From: Escallonia rubra
Taxonomy: Eukaryota > Streptophyta > Magnoliopsida > Escalloniales > Escalloniaceae
Length of the DNA: 64,000 bases
Reading direction: 5' to 3'
NCBI GenBank assembly: GCA_033065855.1
Contig: JAVXUO010002934.1
Location: 1-64,000 of the forward strand
Shown here: piece after piece, positions 41,826 to 52,421 of the stretch
Position numbering within the stretch: the first letter of the stretch is position 1
How the letters are laid out: the number at the start of each line of letters is the position of its first letter
Program-made: the position numbers and the translations under genes
Notes under the pieces: generated by a model
Seen by the model: only the letters and a program-made list of their open reading frames with translations
Database searches by the model: none
Told to the model about the DNA's origin: nothing

Positions 41826-42085
41826 TTCCCACCCAATCGCCTGAAAGTCGACCGGTTGCCTTCAATAAAAAAAAGACAGCTGGACTGGGCCATTTATGGC
41901 GAAAAGGGGCAATGATTGGCATTGGGCCAATCGCATGAAAGTCAGGCGATTGGCCCAAAGCCAAGCGCCCGAAAGTCAGGCGGTTGGCCCAAAGGCCAAT
42001 CGCCTGACTTTAAAGCCAATCGCCAGACTTTCATGCGATTGGCCCAATGGCAATCACACGGTCCATTTTTTTTTGGGCCAATCGC
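41826..42085. repeat. Cluster of CCAATCGC/GCGATTGG motifs near the MULE left end
   Basis: Eight or more copies of CCAATCGC or its reverse complement (some with one change) occur in both orientations, often joined to GAAAGTC or GACTTT. A smaller set lies in the right repeat (~52221-52355). Subterminal clustering of one short motif is typical of transposase-binding regions, but binding is only inferred. Confidence 0.6.
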
Positions 42086-42369
42086 ACGGTCCATTTTTTT
42101 TTTGTTTTTTCGGCCTCGCCTCCTCTCACCCGAAGTAACCCCCACCTTGGCCCCACCCCTCTTCCCCCTCCCCATTTGTTTATTTCCCCCCCCCCCCCAG
42201 GCCCCCACCCCCCTCCCCACTTGTCCAAATTTTTTCCCAGACCCCCACCCCATTCCCCACTTGTCCAATTTTTTCCCTAGACCCCCACCCCCCCTTCTGC
42301 AGACCTTCCTCCCTCCAATTTGCTTGTTTGTTTTGCCCCCCCCCCCCTCCCACGGCTCACTTTTCTGCC

Positions 42370-42377
42370 TATAAAAA
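42370..42377 (+). promoter_or_regulatory. TATA box of the MULE left-repeat promoter
   Basis: TATAAAAA in GCCTATAAAAACCC, about 170 bp before a strong donor. The identical sequence lies inverted in the right repeat. It would drive the plus-strand transposase gene. Confidence 0.65.
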
Positions 42378-42399
42378 CCCTCTTCCCCCGAATTATTTC

Positions 42400-42542
42400 T
42401 TACACTCTCATCAGTCTCCCTATCTCACCTACATAATCTCCACAACAATACGAGCGAAAAAAAATTTACGCTAGAAGATCGGTGGATAACCGCTAGAAGA
42501 AGATCGGTGGATTTCTTCGTCATTTTTTTCACGCTGAAACAA
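42400..42542 (+). other. Predicted 5' UTR first exon of the transposase gene
   Basis: Between the TATA box and a perfect GTAAGT donor (intron starting 42543) lies a stretch with no ATG-led long frame. It ends CACGCTGAAACAA. The intron would run to the TTTTTTAG acceptor at 44729-44730 (or TTTCAG at 44736-44737) just before the ATG at 44745, a 5' UTR intron of ~2.2 kb. The exon start is approximate. Confidence 0.55.
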
Positions 42543-42936
42543 GTAAGTATTTTGAATTTTCTTATAATTCAATGTTTATTTAAATTGTTGTTACGCTTAA
42601 ATTGTTCTTACCATAGCCTAAAATTCGTGTTTAGGGCGTCAAAATTACGTTTTTACAAATCGGGGTATTACATTCGAAAGATTCGAAAATAGCGATTTTT
42701 TAGGCCGTCAAAATTATGATTTTTCACGAATTTATAAAAAATATCTAGAGCTAGATTTTGCCAAAGTGCAAAAAAGAGACCCTAGTTATTTTTAAAAGAT
42801 CTGTATCAGGTAAAAATTTCAGATTTTTTCAAATACTGGAAAGGGGTTAACTGATACGCGCAACCTTGTAACTTCGCAGTCTAATTTAAAATATCAAGCT
42901 AGCACGGTTTCGCGCGAAATTTTTTTGAGAGCCCTA

Positions 42937-44185
42937 GGATGTTGGAAAGTTCCATTCCCCATGAATTCGGGCCATTCCGAAGCCGGTAGCAATTTTTTGC
43001 CGAACGGGCTTTTAAGCGCTCGATCCGGACACATGTTCGGGATTTTTTGACGAAAAATCCCTAAACTACTTTTTAGATCAAGGATGCACTCAGCAACCTC
43101 AGAATAGCGTCTTAAAGCACGTTTGAGATTTTTCCCGATGCCAGGGGGCATTTTCGTAATTCGCCGCCTGATAGGGGTATTCTCGTAATTTTACGCTTTC
43201 AACTTTTTCGAACGTCTTTTCAGTCCGTAAATGTAAGCACACCCTAAGGATGTTGGAAAGTTCCATTCCCCACGAATTCGGGGCATTCCGAAGCCGGTTG
43301 CAACTTTTTGCCGAACGGGCTTTTAAGCGCTCGATCCGGACACCGGTTCGGGATTTTTTGACAAAAAATCCCTAAAATGCTTTTTAGACCAAGGATGAAC
43401 TCAGCAACCTTAGAATAGCGTCTTAAACCAATTTTGAGATTTTTCCCGATGCCAGGGGGCATTTTGGTAATTCGCCGCCCGATAGGGGTATTTTCGTAAT
43501 TTTGCGCTGTCAACTTTTTCGAGCGTCAATATTGTCCGTAAATGTAAGCACACCCTAGCGAAGACTGGGAAGTGCCATTCCCCAGGAATTCGGGCCATTC
43601 CGAAGCCGGTAGCAATTTTTTGCCGAACGGGCTTTTAAGCGCTCGATCCGGACACCGGTTCGGGATTTTTTGACGAAAAATCCCTAAAATGCTTTTTAGA
43701 TCAAGGATTGACTCAGCAACCTTAGAATAGCGTCTTAAAGCACTTTTTAGATTTTTTCCGATGCCAGGGGGCATTTCGGTAATTCGCCGCCAGATAGGGG
43801 TATTTTCGTAATTTTGCCCCTTTCAACTTTTTCGAGCGCCTTTTCAGTCCGTAAATGTAAGCAAACCCTCGCGAAGGCGGCTAGGGTTCCATTCCCCAGG
43901 AATTCGGGCCATTCCGAAGCCGGTAGCAATTTTTTGCCGAACGGGCTTTTTAGCGCTCGATCCGGACACCGGTTCGGGATTTTTTGACGAAAAATCCCTA
44001 AAATGCTTTTTAGATCAAGGATGGACTCAGCAACCTTAGAATAGCGTCTTAAAGCACTTTTTAGATTTTTTCCGATGCCAGGGGGCATTTCGGTTATTCG
44101 CCGCCCGAGAGGGGTATTCTCGTAATTTTACGCTTTCAACTTTTTCGAGCGCCTTTTCAGTCCGTAAATGCAAGCAAACCACCTG
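42937..44185. repeat. ~311 bp tandem repeats inside the MULE left 5' UTR intron (4 units)
   Basis: The marker TCCATTCCCC recurs at about 42950, 43261, 43572 and 43887 (spacings 311, 311, 315). Units share GAATTCGGGCCATTCCG, GCTCGATCCGGACAC and GATGCCAGGGGGCATTT. The translated reverse strand gives recurring short open frames, which I read as by-products of the repeat. Confidence 0.92.
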
Positions 44186-44640
44186 AAAGGCTGATTTGAA
44201 GCCGATTCACGGGGCGTTGGGGTCCTAATGAACCCCGGGCCATTTCGGTAATTTGCCGCTCATCGGGTTCTATTTTCCTAATTTTACATTACACGAATTT
44301 CCCGAACCACTTTTAGTTCAGGAAAGGGTGTGAGACACCCGAAAAGTTATACTTTAAAGTTGTGAATTAGATAAAGCTTGTTGGGGCGATGACTGAAAAA
44401 ACTATGAAGCTTTTCTGATGGCAGGGGGCATTTTGGTAATTCGCATTCCCGAGAGGGGTATTTTCGTTACTTTGCCCCTTTCAGTTTTTCAAATGACTGC
44501 TTCGTCCAGAAATCCGAGCAAAGCACCTGAAAGGTGCTTTCGAAGCTGATTTGGGGCGTTATGGTGATAATGAACCCCCGGGGGCATTTCGGTAATTTGC
44601 CGCTCATCGGGGGCTATTTTGGTAATTTTACATTATACAA
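44186..44640. repeat. Two diverged repeat units next to the 311 bp array
   Basis: Two related segments, roughly 44160-44290 and 44440-44640, share GCACCTGAAAGG-like text, ATGAACCCC, CATTTCGGTAATTTGCCGC and TTTACATTA. They resemble the 311 bp units (GGCATTT(C/T)GGTAATT, GAGAGGGGTATT) but are more degraded. Confidence 0.65.
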
Positions 44641-44744
44641 ATTTTCCAACAATTACACTGCAAATAGAGTCCATTCTTCTTTTATTTAATTCTATGACTT
44701 GTTGAGAATGATATAATTTTTATTTTTTAGATTTCAGTATAAAT

Positions 44745-47045
44745 ATGGATGCAACTGGAGGAAATCTTTTTTGTGAAGGTTCTGATCCACCTTACTTGGA
44801 TCAAGTTTTTCAAACACTTGACGAAGTCGAAGCATACTACAGAGCATATTCCAAAACGATGGGTTTCGGTATTCGAACTAAGACGAGTAGAAAACGGGTG
44901 AATACCGATCAAATTGGTGCAAGGTTATTTGAGTGTCATAGAGGAGCACCGCATGTACCCCCGGTCGTTCGGATCAGTGACGAAGGGACAACAAGACAAA
45001 GAAAACGCGACACATTTCCGGGTACCGGCTGCAAGGCCCATGTGTATGCAGTACACCGGAAAAAAGAAAACCACTGGGTTGTGACGGGATTGGACTTGAG
45101 CCATAATCATGAGTTGTGCACCCCTAGTATGATTGGTCAAATTCATCAACACCGAGAAATACGCGCGGCACAGAGACAACTGATTTCAACAATGGCCGAC
45201 GCTAAAATTCCACCTTCTAAGATGATGGGGGTTTTCTCAGGCCAGGCTGGGGGGAATGACAAGTTGAGTTTCAACGACGTAGACCTTCGAAATGAACTTC
45301 GTGCTCAGAAGAGAGCGTCTTTCGGTAGGAATGATGCTCAAGCTACCATTGATCTCTTCAGGTGCCTTCAGAGTGAGAATTCTGGATTTTTCTACAGTAT
45401 CCAACTCGATGATGAGAACCGCATTAGTATGTGATTTTGGGCGGACCCCCGTTCTATAGCTGCTTACCTAAATTTTGGGGATGTTGTGACGTTTGACACC
45501 ACATACCGCACCAATAAGTACTCTATGCCTTTTGCTCCGTTCACGGGGGTGAACCACCACTATCAGTCAATCTCGTTTGGCTTTGCCCTGCTTAGGGATG
45601 AGACGGAGGAGTCATTTACGTGGTTATTTGAAACGTGGCTTCAAGCAATGTATCGTATTCCTCCACAGACCATCATCACCGACCAAGATCTGGCAATGAA
45701 AAATGCAATCGCTAAGGTCCTTCCAGATACTCACCATGGCCTGTGCACGTGGCACATAAGCAACAAATATCCCGAACGGCTTCACCATGTATATGCAAAC
45801 CATCCGGAATTCAAGACTGACTTTAATACATGTGTGAAGAAATCGTTGACGGTAGACGTGTTCGAGGAGAGGTGGGCCACGTTAATGGATGACTACTCTT
45901 TGCACAATCATGACTGGTTACAATCGTTGTATGCGATCAAGACACAGTGGGTCGGTGCCTACACCAAGAAGTTTTTTGCAGCCGGAATGACTACGACCTC
46001 GAGAAGCGAAGCTATGAATTCATTCTTTGATGGGTACGTAAGCCAGTCTTCAAGTATAGTGGAGTTCGTCATGGAGATGCAGAAAGCCGTTGATAGGCAA
46101 TTGTACCGTGAGAGAGAAGCCGACGCGGCTACGGCTTACAAGGAAAGAGCCATACTACTCTTTTCACCTTTGGAGGCTTATGCGGCTCAAGTCTATACCG
46201 AGGAAATGTTTAGACAGTTTCAAGTTGAACTACTAAAGTCGAATCAATATGGCATGACGAAGTTGCACGAGTATTCCACCAGAGATCTCAAGGTTTATGC
46301 TTTGACAAACGTGACGAATTTTCCCAATCCGTGCTCTTCGTCGACTCCGAGGAACAGAAGACATTTTACCGTGGCTAAATGTATGGACACCGGGTTGGTA
46401 AATTGCAACTGTCAATTGTTTGAGCATAAAGGTATACTTTGTCGACACGCGTTGAGGCTTTTGATCTCGAAGAATGCTAGTGAAATCCCTCAACAGTATA
46501 TCTTGGAACGGTGGACGAAGGAAGCCAATAGAGTCCACGGTCACATTCCTTACGTGCCCAATGTTTCAGTTGATTTTGAGCAATCTGAGCCGCTGCGATA
46601 TAATCACCTTTGTAACATCATGCACAGTTTATCATTGGATGCAGCGTCAACGTTTGATGGGTACAAGTATCAAGTTGAAGCAGCCGTACGGGATACGGCT
46701 AAGCATGCACAGTTTAGGATGGCTGATCCACAAAGACGGGACACTCCGACTACTCGGACGACTCGAGCCGGTAGATTCAATCGAGCCAAACAGCCAGTCA
46801 TTGATGGCACTAGCACGCAAGGTGAGGAGGACGACATTTTTGATCCAATTATTTCTCAAACAAAAGGGCGAAAACGAGAAATACGCATGAAGAATCCCAT
46901 TGAAAAAGAAACGGGTCAAAAAAAATTGCGAAAGTGTGCGTTGTGTAATAAGATGACTGATCATGACAAGAGAAACCATTATAAAGCGTTAGGTCTTGCA
47001 CCTGGCAGTATGGTCGAGGAGGACGATGATGATGAAGAGTGTTAG
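44745..47045 (+). pseudogene. FAR1/MURA-type MULE transposase with one in-frame stop
   Basis: One frame spans 767 codons and is broken only by a TGA at 45432-45434 (codon 230). The product would cut and rejoin DNA at the element ends. The N-terminal FAR1 (WRKY-GCM1-like) zinc domain shows C64, C96 and the HNH pair H120/H122. The MULE DDE core shows FDTTY (D251), IITDQD (D313), the CxxH pair C334/H337, and SRSEAMNS (E422). A SWIM zinc finger follows, C554-x-C556-x9-C566-x-H568. The C-terminus is basic, then acidic (EEDDDDEE). The stop falls just before FWADP, a motif well kept in this family, and the frame is intact on both sides, so the damage looks recent. The start ATG lies 14 bp after a TTTTTTAG acceptor. 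Readthrough is possible but not shown. Confidence 0.9.
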
Positions 47046-47129
47046 GGTTAATGTTTCAGTTGTATAACGAATAACGTTTATAATGTTTAAATTTGTGATT
47101 TAGTTTGTTGAATCTTTAATTTGTGATTT

Positions 47130-47700
47130 GGTTTGTTCTTCCGAAAAATCTTGTACTTTTTTTGTCACTTTTTTTCGCTCATTGCACCTCAGGCACGCTA
47201 GTTAGCCCATTCGTAACAATTTCGGCGAAAAACGAGACACATTATTTTTTGGGTTTTCCTAGGAAGGGCCTATTCGGGCACACTTTAGGGCCCAATTCAT
47301 AGCTTCCGAAAAATTGAGTAATTTTTTTGTCATTTCTTTTTTGCTCATTGCACCTCAGGCACGCTAGTTAGCCCATTCGTAACAATTTCGGCGAAAAACG
47401 AGACACATTATTTTTTGGGTTTTCCTAGGAAGGGCCTATTCGGGCACACTTTAGGGCCCAATTCATAGCTTCCGAAAAATTGAGTAATTTTTTTTGTCAT
47501 TTCTTTTTTGCTCATTGCCCCTTAGGCACGCTAATAGGCCATATATATGAATTTAGGCGAAAATCGAGACAAATAATTTTTCAGAAAATCCTATAATGTA
47601 TTAATATGGGTGCACACTGTATCGCCAAATTCGTAGCAACAATAAAAAAATTATGAACATTTTTTTCAGGGGTTCTTTGCTCATTGCACCACAGTCACGC
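47130..47700. repeat. ~167 bp tandem repeat between the convergent MULE genes (3+ units)
   Basis: GCTCATTGC(A/C)CC recurs at 47177, 47343, 47510 and 47679 (spacings 166, 167, 169). The first two units are nearly identical (GGCACGCTAGTTAGCCCATT, CCTAGGAAGGGCCTATTCGG); the third is diverged and the fourth partial. The last unit abuts the stop codon of the minus-strand gene. The region separates the two 3' ends and probably holds both polyadenylation regions. Confidence 0.9.
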
Positions 47701-50583
47701 TAATTAGGATAATGGTAATGAAGCCATCTAGCTTCATTTTTTTTCAGCTCCCAGGCTATCCTATACCTAAACGTCAAGGCAGCCTTCCTTGTCCACGACG
47801 TATATCTGAGCACCTCCGAGCGAGCGATGTAGTCCATGTACTTGAGGACGTAAATCCCGCAATCATGACTGTTATATTGCTTTGGTCGGTCCTGTATCGT
47901 CTCGACCGTCCAAGGATCTAACTTCGAATTCCTGGTGATGGATTCCCCCGAATAATCTCGGCACGCTAGCGAGAAGATAGTAGTCTGCATCCAACAATAA
48001 AAAAAGGTCATCAATATATGTTACGATAAGAATATACTATGAGCCAAGGTCAACCGATAAAAACTAACCACTGCAGTGATGTACTCGCTGTATGTCTGTG
48101 CCAGCGACCGAAAGGGAGAGTCCTCCCGTAGGCTATCGTATATGTGGACCGCTCTGTTCGCTGGATATAGAACTAATAGGAACCAGTGGTGTTCGTGATG
48201 GCAAGGCATCATGACAAGATTCGCATGAGCAGCGTGACATTGATTCTCTGCGGTCAACAGGGCTAACAAGTTTCCAGCTGGTTTCCACTTACCCATGCCT
48301 GCCCCTCGCCTCCTCGATTCTGTGAACTCCCTCATGCTGGTCACCATTAATGGGACAAGATAAGTGGGATACATGTTAAGCTTCAAATCTTCGCGATGGT
48401 TATAACGTAGCTCTCTAATCCGGAGCAGATCTATATAAGCGTTCATGACAAAATTTGAAATATCTGTCTCCGGTGCCAACATTCTCACATCCGCGTGACC
48501 TAGCAATGTTCCAAGAGGAAAGTCTGTTGAATCGTTGACAGGCTCAGGCCCGAAGTAGTGCCGGTCGATCCAACCCCGCTTCCATCGCCCCAATGGCTTT
48601 GTCGCTTGTCCTTTATCCGACCGGTTGCTTGGGCGCGAGGGCGGGATTCTTACTTGGGTCACCTGACTCTGGCGCTGAGAGTCGTACGTGTCAGGAGGCA
48701 AGCGACTAGACGGCTCCCAGAATTCACTCTGGGGCACAAAGTCGTACGTGTCAGGAGGCAAGCGACTACACGGCTCCCACACCTGACTCTGGGGCTGAAA
48801 CCCGTACGCGTCAGGAGGCAAGCCACTAGACGGCTCCCACACCTGACTCTGGGGCTGGGGCTGAGAGCCGAACGGGTCAGGAGGCGAGCGAGTAGACGGT
48901 TCCCCTTGGTAACCCCGGTACGCAACACCAAAGTTGTGAAGATCAGTCTTGTACGACTCAACGGAGCTCTTGAAACTGTCAGGCGCATGCGCGACATACC
49001 AGTCAAACCGCTCGAGCTGCTTGAACATCTCAGTGCCCTTGTCAACCTACAAACATGCATAGAAAAATCACCGTCATCATTTCAGGCATGGTCGAGAAGG
49101 TGCGCAAATCAATATTGAAACGACACTCAAGCTGACTTACAATGCTCAATGCCCAGAACTGGTCATAGACCTCACGTGGCGCGTACGATGACGTCCTCAC
49201 TTCGGAAGGGCGATTCACCCTCGTGCGCGTCACCCTGAGAAACCACTGTAAGTATTCCTCAGTACTGGTGCCGTCGTCCTTGAGCGATACAAGGCTATCA
49301 TACGTTTCCTGCCAGGTATTCCACTGATCCACCTCGTCACCCAACAAAATCAAGGCATTAGCCACCTCGAAGTTCGGCCCCCGACCACCCCTGTATGGCC
49401 GCATGTCTACAGCGGGTTTTGGAATCCCTTGTGGACAGCCAGCTTGCTTCATAGCTCGATCGGGCATCTGAAACTCACATACTTCGAAATGAATAAGTGG
49501 CACCCGAACCAAACCTGCCAGCACGTACGACACCGGCAGTTGCCAACACGTCTCATCCAACCGATGCATCACCTTCCCATATGGCTGCCACGTCACCAGG
49601 GATGCATCCATCATATCTAGTTCCCCCCGATAGAACATTAGATTGTGGTGAGGGTCTACCCGTTTAGTCCGTCTGGGCCTAGGCCCCCAGGCCCACACCC
49701 TAGGCCACGTCTCATCGGAATCAGCTACGGGCTGTGGACGACCCGTGGGTAGCCTCTCGTAAGACCAAACCTGTGAATGCAAACATAATATGGAATTAGT
49801 TATTAATCACGAATATATTGGCACGTCAACGAAGAATATTAATGCTCAAACCTGTAACAGAGTGATGCAGGCGGCAATGGACTTGGCACCCTTTCTCGTA
49901 GCTTTGTGCAATGCTCGATATAGGTGCGCAAGGACAGCTGAACCCCACGAATAGGAGTATACCTCCTCAAGATCCTCCAAGAACACCATATACTTCGGAT
50001 GCACCGTGTTTTTCTTTTGCGTCGGAAGTAATATAGATCCAATAATATACAAAAGGAATGCCTTCGTATACACCGAAAAATCATGAGGAGTGTAATCATC
50101 CGGTAGCTCGCCGTACTGCTCTCTCAGCCATTTAAGTTTTATGCCGTTGGTTGTAAGAGCTTCCCTTGGAATTCCCGGAAAATACTGCATAGCCATCTTC
50201 GCTATGGATGCAGACCCATTACTCGAAGTAATGGGTCTACCGTGACATGGGATTCCAAGTATAAATCCAACGTCCTCTAATGTAATAGTCATTTCACCAA
50301 ACTGGAAGTGAAATGAGTTCGTCTCGCCCCTCCATCGTTCAACTAGAGCAGATATAAGGCAATCGTCGTGCCGAGCCCAAATCCCGCAATCGGTGAACAC
50401 CGCCCAATTCTCATCTCGCAGTAGTTCTATTTGTTCCTCATTCAGTACCCACTCGGAATGGCCACTTGTGCTTTGACGTGTTTCCAAAACACCCCTATCG
50501 ACACCGTTAAATACGTGCCTCGCGACGTGGTCATCGTCATCGTATAGGATTGATGTATCATGAGGTCCAGGGTTGAAATCCAT
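47700..50583 (-). CDS. Plant mobile domain-ULP1 (C48) protease fusion, four coding exons, 874 aa
   Basis: Predicted exons are 50583-49852, 49770-49141, 49046-48069 and 47984-47700. Every intron is GT-AG and phase 0, and no stop is met. Exon 1 holds the plant mobile domain: DDCLISALVERWR, then FGEMTITLEDVGFILGIP. Exon 2 continues that fold (VWSYERLPTGRP, YRGELD, WQPYGKVMHRLD). Exon 3 has four ~20-residue Pro/Gln-rich repeats (about residues 504-585) and the first part of the ULP1 domain. Its catalytic set is complete: H741 in EHHWFLLVLYP, D758 in HIYDS, Q816 and C822 in HDCGIYVLKYMD. ULP1 proteases cleave SUMO-like proteins; the substrate here is unknown. An acceptor (TTCTTACAG) directly before the ATG fits a 5' UTR intron from the right terminal repeat. 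MULE-borne ULP genes are known; splicing is my prediction. Confidence 0.87.
48660..48905 (-). repeat. ~60 bp coding repeats in the PMD-ULP1 gene
   Basis: Four imperfect copies encode units of the type RLPPDTYDSQ...QSQVWEPSS. They lie between the mobile domain and the protease and form a likely disordered linker. DNA similarity is high enough for copy-number change by slippage. Confidence 0.85.
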
Positions 50584-50585
50584 AT

Positions 50586-51789
50586 CTGTAAGAACAAAAT
50601 ATAATCGTACATTAACTTAGCGTCCATAATATTTACATTCTAAAACTGTAACTGAATCGTTAACCTAGCTTACCAACGCAATAACAATAGTCATTAAATC
50701 ATTACTTTAATGTATGAAAACCATTCCTCACTTCCAACGACTCCGAACGCTTAATAACCCTAGCCGCCTTCTCTAGGGTTTGCTTACATTTACGGACTGA
50801 GCAGTCATTCGAAAAAGTTGAAAGGGGCAAAATTACGAAAATACCCCTCTCGGGCGGCGAATTACCAAAATGCCCCTGGCATCGGGAAAAATCTCAAAAG
50901 TGCTTTAACACACTATTCTAAGGTTTCTGAGTTCATCCTTGGTCTAAAAAGCATTTTAGGGATTTTTTGTCAAAAAAATCCCGAACTGGTGTCCGGATCG
51001 AGCGCTTAAAAGCATGTTCGGCAAAAAGTTCCAACCGGCTTCGCAATGCCCCGAATTCGTGGGGAATGGAACTTTCCAACATCCTTAGGGTGTGCTTACA
51101 TTTACGGACTGAAAAGACGTTCGAAAAAGTTGAAAGCGTAAAATTACGAGAATACCCCTATCAGGCGGCGAATTACGAAAATGCCCCCTGGCATCGGGAA
51201 AAATCTCAAACGTGCTTTAAGACGCTATTCTGAGGTTGCTGAGTGCATCCTTGATCTAAAAAGTAGTTTAGGGATTTTTCGTCAAAAAATCCCGAACCGG
51301 TGTCCGGATCGAGCGCTTAAAAGCCCGTTCGGCAAAAAATTGCTACCGGCTTCGGAATGGCCCGAATTCATGGGGAATGGAACTTTCCAACATCCTAGGG
51401 CTCTCAAAAAAAATTCGCGCGAAACCGCGCTAGCTTGATATTTTAAATTAGACTGCGAAGTTACAAGGTTGCGCGTATCAGTTAACCCCTTTCCAGTATT
51501 TGAAAAAATCTGAAATTTTTACCTGATACAGATCTTTTAAAAATAACTAGGGTCTCTTTTTTGCACTTTGGCAAAATCTAGCTCTAGATATTTTTTATAA
51601 ATTCGTGAAAAATCATAATTTTGACGGCCTAAAAAATCGCTATTTTCGAATCTTTCGAATGTAATACCCCGATTTGTAAAAACGTAATTTTGACGCCCTA
51701 AACACGAATTTTAGGCTATGGTAAGAACAATTTAAGCGTAACAACAATTTAAATAAACATTGAATTATAAGAAAATTCAAAATACTTAC
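50586..51789 (-). other. Predicted 5' UTR intron of the PMD-ULP1 gene
   Basis: A GTAAGT donor (minus strand, G at 51789) in the right repeat and a TTCTTACAG acceptor ending at 50586, two bases before the ATG, define a 1204 bp intron. It contains the two 311 bp tandem units of the right repeat, the mirror of the transposase gene's arrangement. Confidence 0.6.
50768..51385. repeat. ~311 bp tandem repeats in the MULE right repeat (2 units)
   Basis: The inverse marker GGGGAATGGAA occurs at 51061 and 51372, 311 bp apart. The outer unit matches the outermost left unit (shared ATGAATTC variant) and the inner unit matches the second left unit (CGAATTCGTGGGG, GCAATGCCCC). Confidence 0.9.
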
Positions 51790-51971
51790 TTGTTTCAGCG
51801 TGAAGAAAATGACGAAGAAATCCACTGATCTTCTTCTAGCGGTTATCCACCGATCTTCTAGCGTAAATTTTTTTTCGCTCGTATTGTTGTGGAAATTATG
51901 TAGGTGAGATAGGGAGGCTGATGAGAGTAGGGAGACTGATGAGAGTGTAAGAAATAATTCGGGGGAAGAGG

Positions 51972-51983
51972 GTTTTTATAGGC
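51972..51983 (-). promoter_or_regulatory. TATA box of the MULE right-repeat promoter
   Basis: Inverse copy of CCTATAAAAACC, placed relative to the GTAAGT donor as in the left repeat. It would drive the minus-strand PMD-ULP1 gene. Confidence 0.65.
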
Positions 51984-52399
51984 AGAAAGGTGGGCCGTGG
52001 GAGGGGGGGCCAAAACAAACAAGCAAATTGGAGGGAGGAAGGTCTGCCGAAGGGGGGGTGGGGGTCTAGGGAAAAAATTGGACAAGTGGGGAGGGGGGTG
52101 GGGGCCTGGGGGGGGGGGGGGAAATAAACAAGTGGGGAGGGGGAAGAGGGGTGGGGCCAAGGTGGGGGTTACTTCGGGTGAGAGGAGGCAAGGCCGAAAA
52201 AACAAAAAAAAAATGGACCGTGCGATTGGCTTTGGGCCAATCGCATGACATGCGATTGGCCCAATGCCAATCATTGCCCCTTTTCGCCATAAATGGCCCA
52301 GTCCAGCCGTCTTTTTTTTTTTTTTAGGCAATCGGTAGACTTTCAGGCGATTGGGTGGGAAATTTTTTTTTTTCCACCGGTGGGTGTGTAGCAAACCCC

Positions 52400-52421
52400 T
52401 ATATATATATATATATATATA
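52400..52421. repeat. (TA)n microsatellite right of the MULE
   Basis: Short TA repeat between the MULE terminus (AAACCCC) and AGCTATAAACGGGTGTAG. Confidence 0.95.

Larger units (their letters stand above)
41788..43550. repeat. MULE left terminal inverted repeat (~1.76 kb)
   Basis: Matches 50768-52399 in inverse order: terminus, CCACCGGTGG, GCGATTGG motifs, G/C homopolymer tracts, TATA box, first exon, donor, and two ~311 bp repeat units. The 186 bp from 42507 to 42692 translates identically to its mirror at 51825-51640, indicating very little divergence there. The left copy is longer mainly because of extra GCGATTGG-motif repeats at ~41930-42060. Confidence 0.9.
41788..52399. mobile_element. 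MULE-type DNA transposon with FAR1/MURA and PMD-ULP1 genes, 10.6 kb
   Basis: The left terminus GGGGTTCGATACACACCCAC and the right terminus (inverted GGGGTTTGCTACACACCCAC) define the element. Long terminal inverted repeats, a Mutator-family transposase and a second gene encoding a ULP1 protease match the Kaonashi-like class of plant MULEs known to carry ULP-like genes. Both ends abut (TA)n, so the target duplication cannot be read. The two genes converge, with promoters in the repeats. The transposase has one in-frame stop, so this copy is probably not autonomous, while the PMD-ULP1 frame is open throughout. Confidence 0.9.
50768..52399. repeat. MULE right terminal inverted repeat (~1.63 kb)
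   Basis: Inverse counterpart of the left repeat, with the same ordered landmarks. It ends GTGTAGCAAACCCC before (TA)n. It holds two 311 bp units, whereas the left side has these two plus further units internal to the repeat. Confidence 0.9.

Noticed and set aside
41690-41964. Frames with long Ile-Tyr runs
   Set aside because: Direct translation of the (TA)n tract.
41916-42374. Proline-rich frames on the plus strand and glycine-rich frames on the minus strand, repeated at 51858-52394
   Set aside because: They come from C/G homopolymer tracts in the MULE terminal repeats.
42894-44088. Several 60-113 codon minus-strand frames with a shared PPGIGKNLK start (also at 50818-51438)
   Set aside because: By-products of the 311 bp tandem repeat; they recur with the repeat period and have no family signature.
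48558-49118. Arg-rich plus-strand frame opposite the PMD-ULP1 gene
   Set aside because: Shadow of the coding repeats in the true minus-strand exon.
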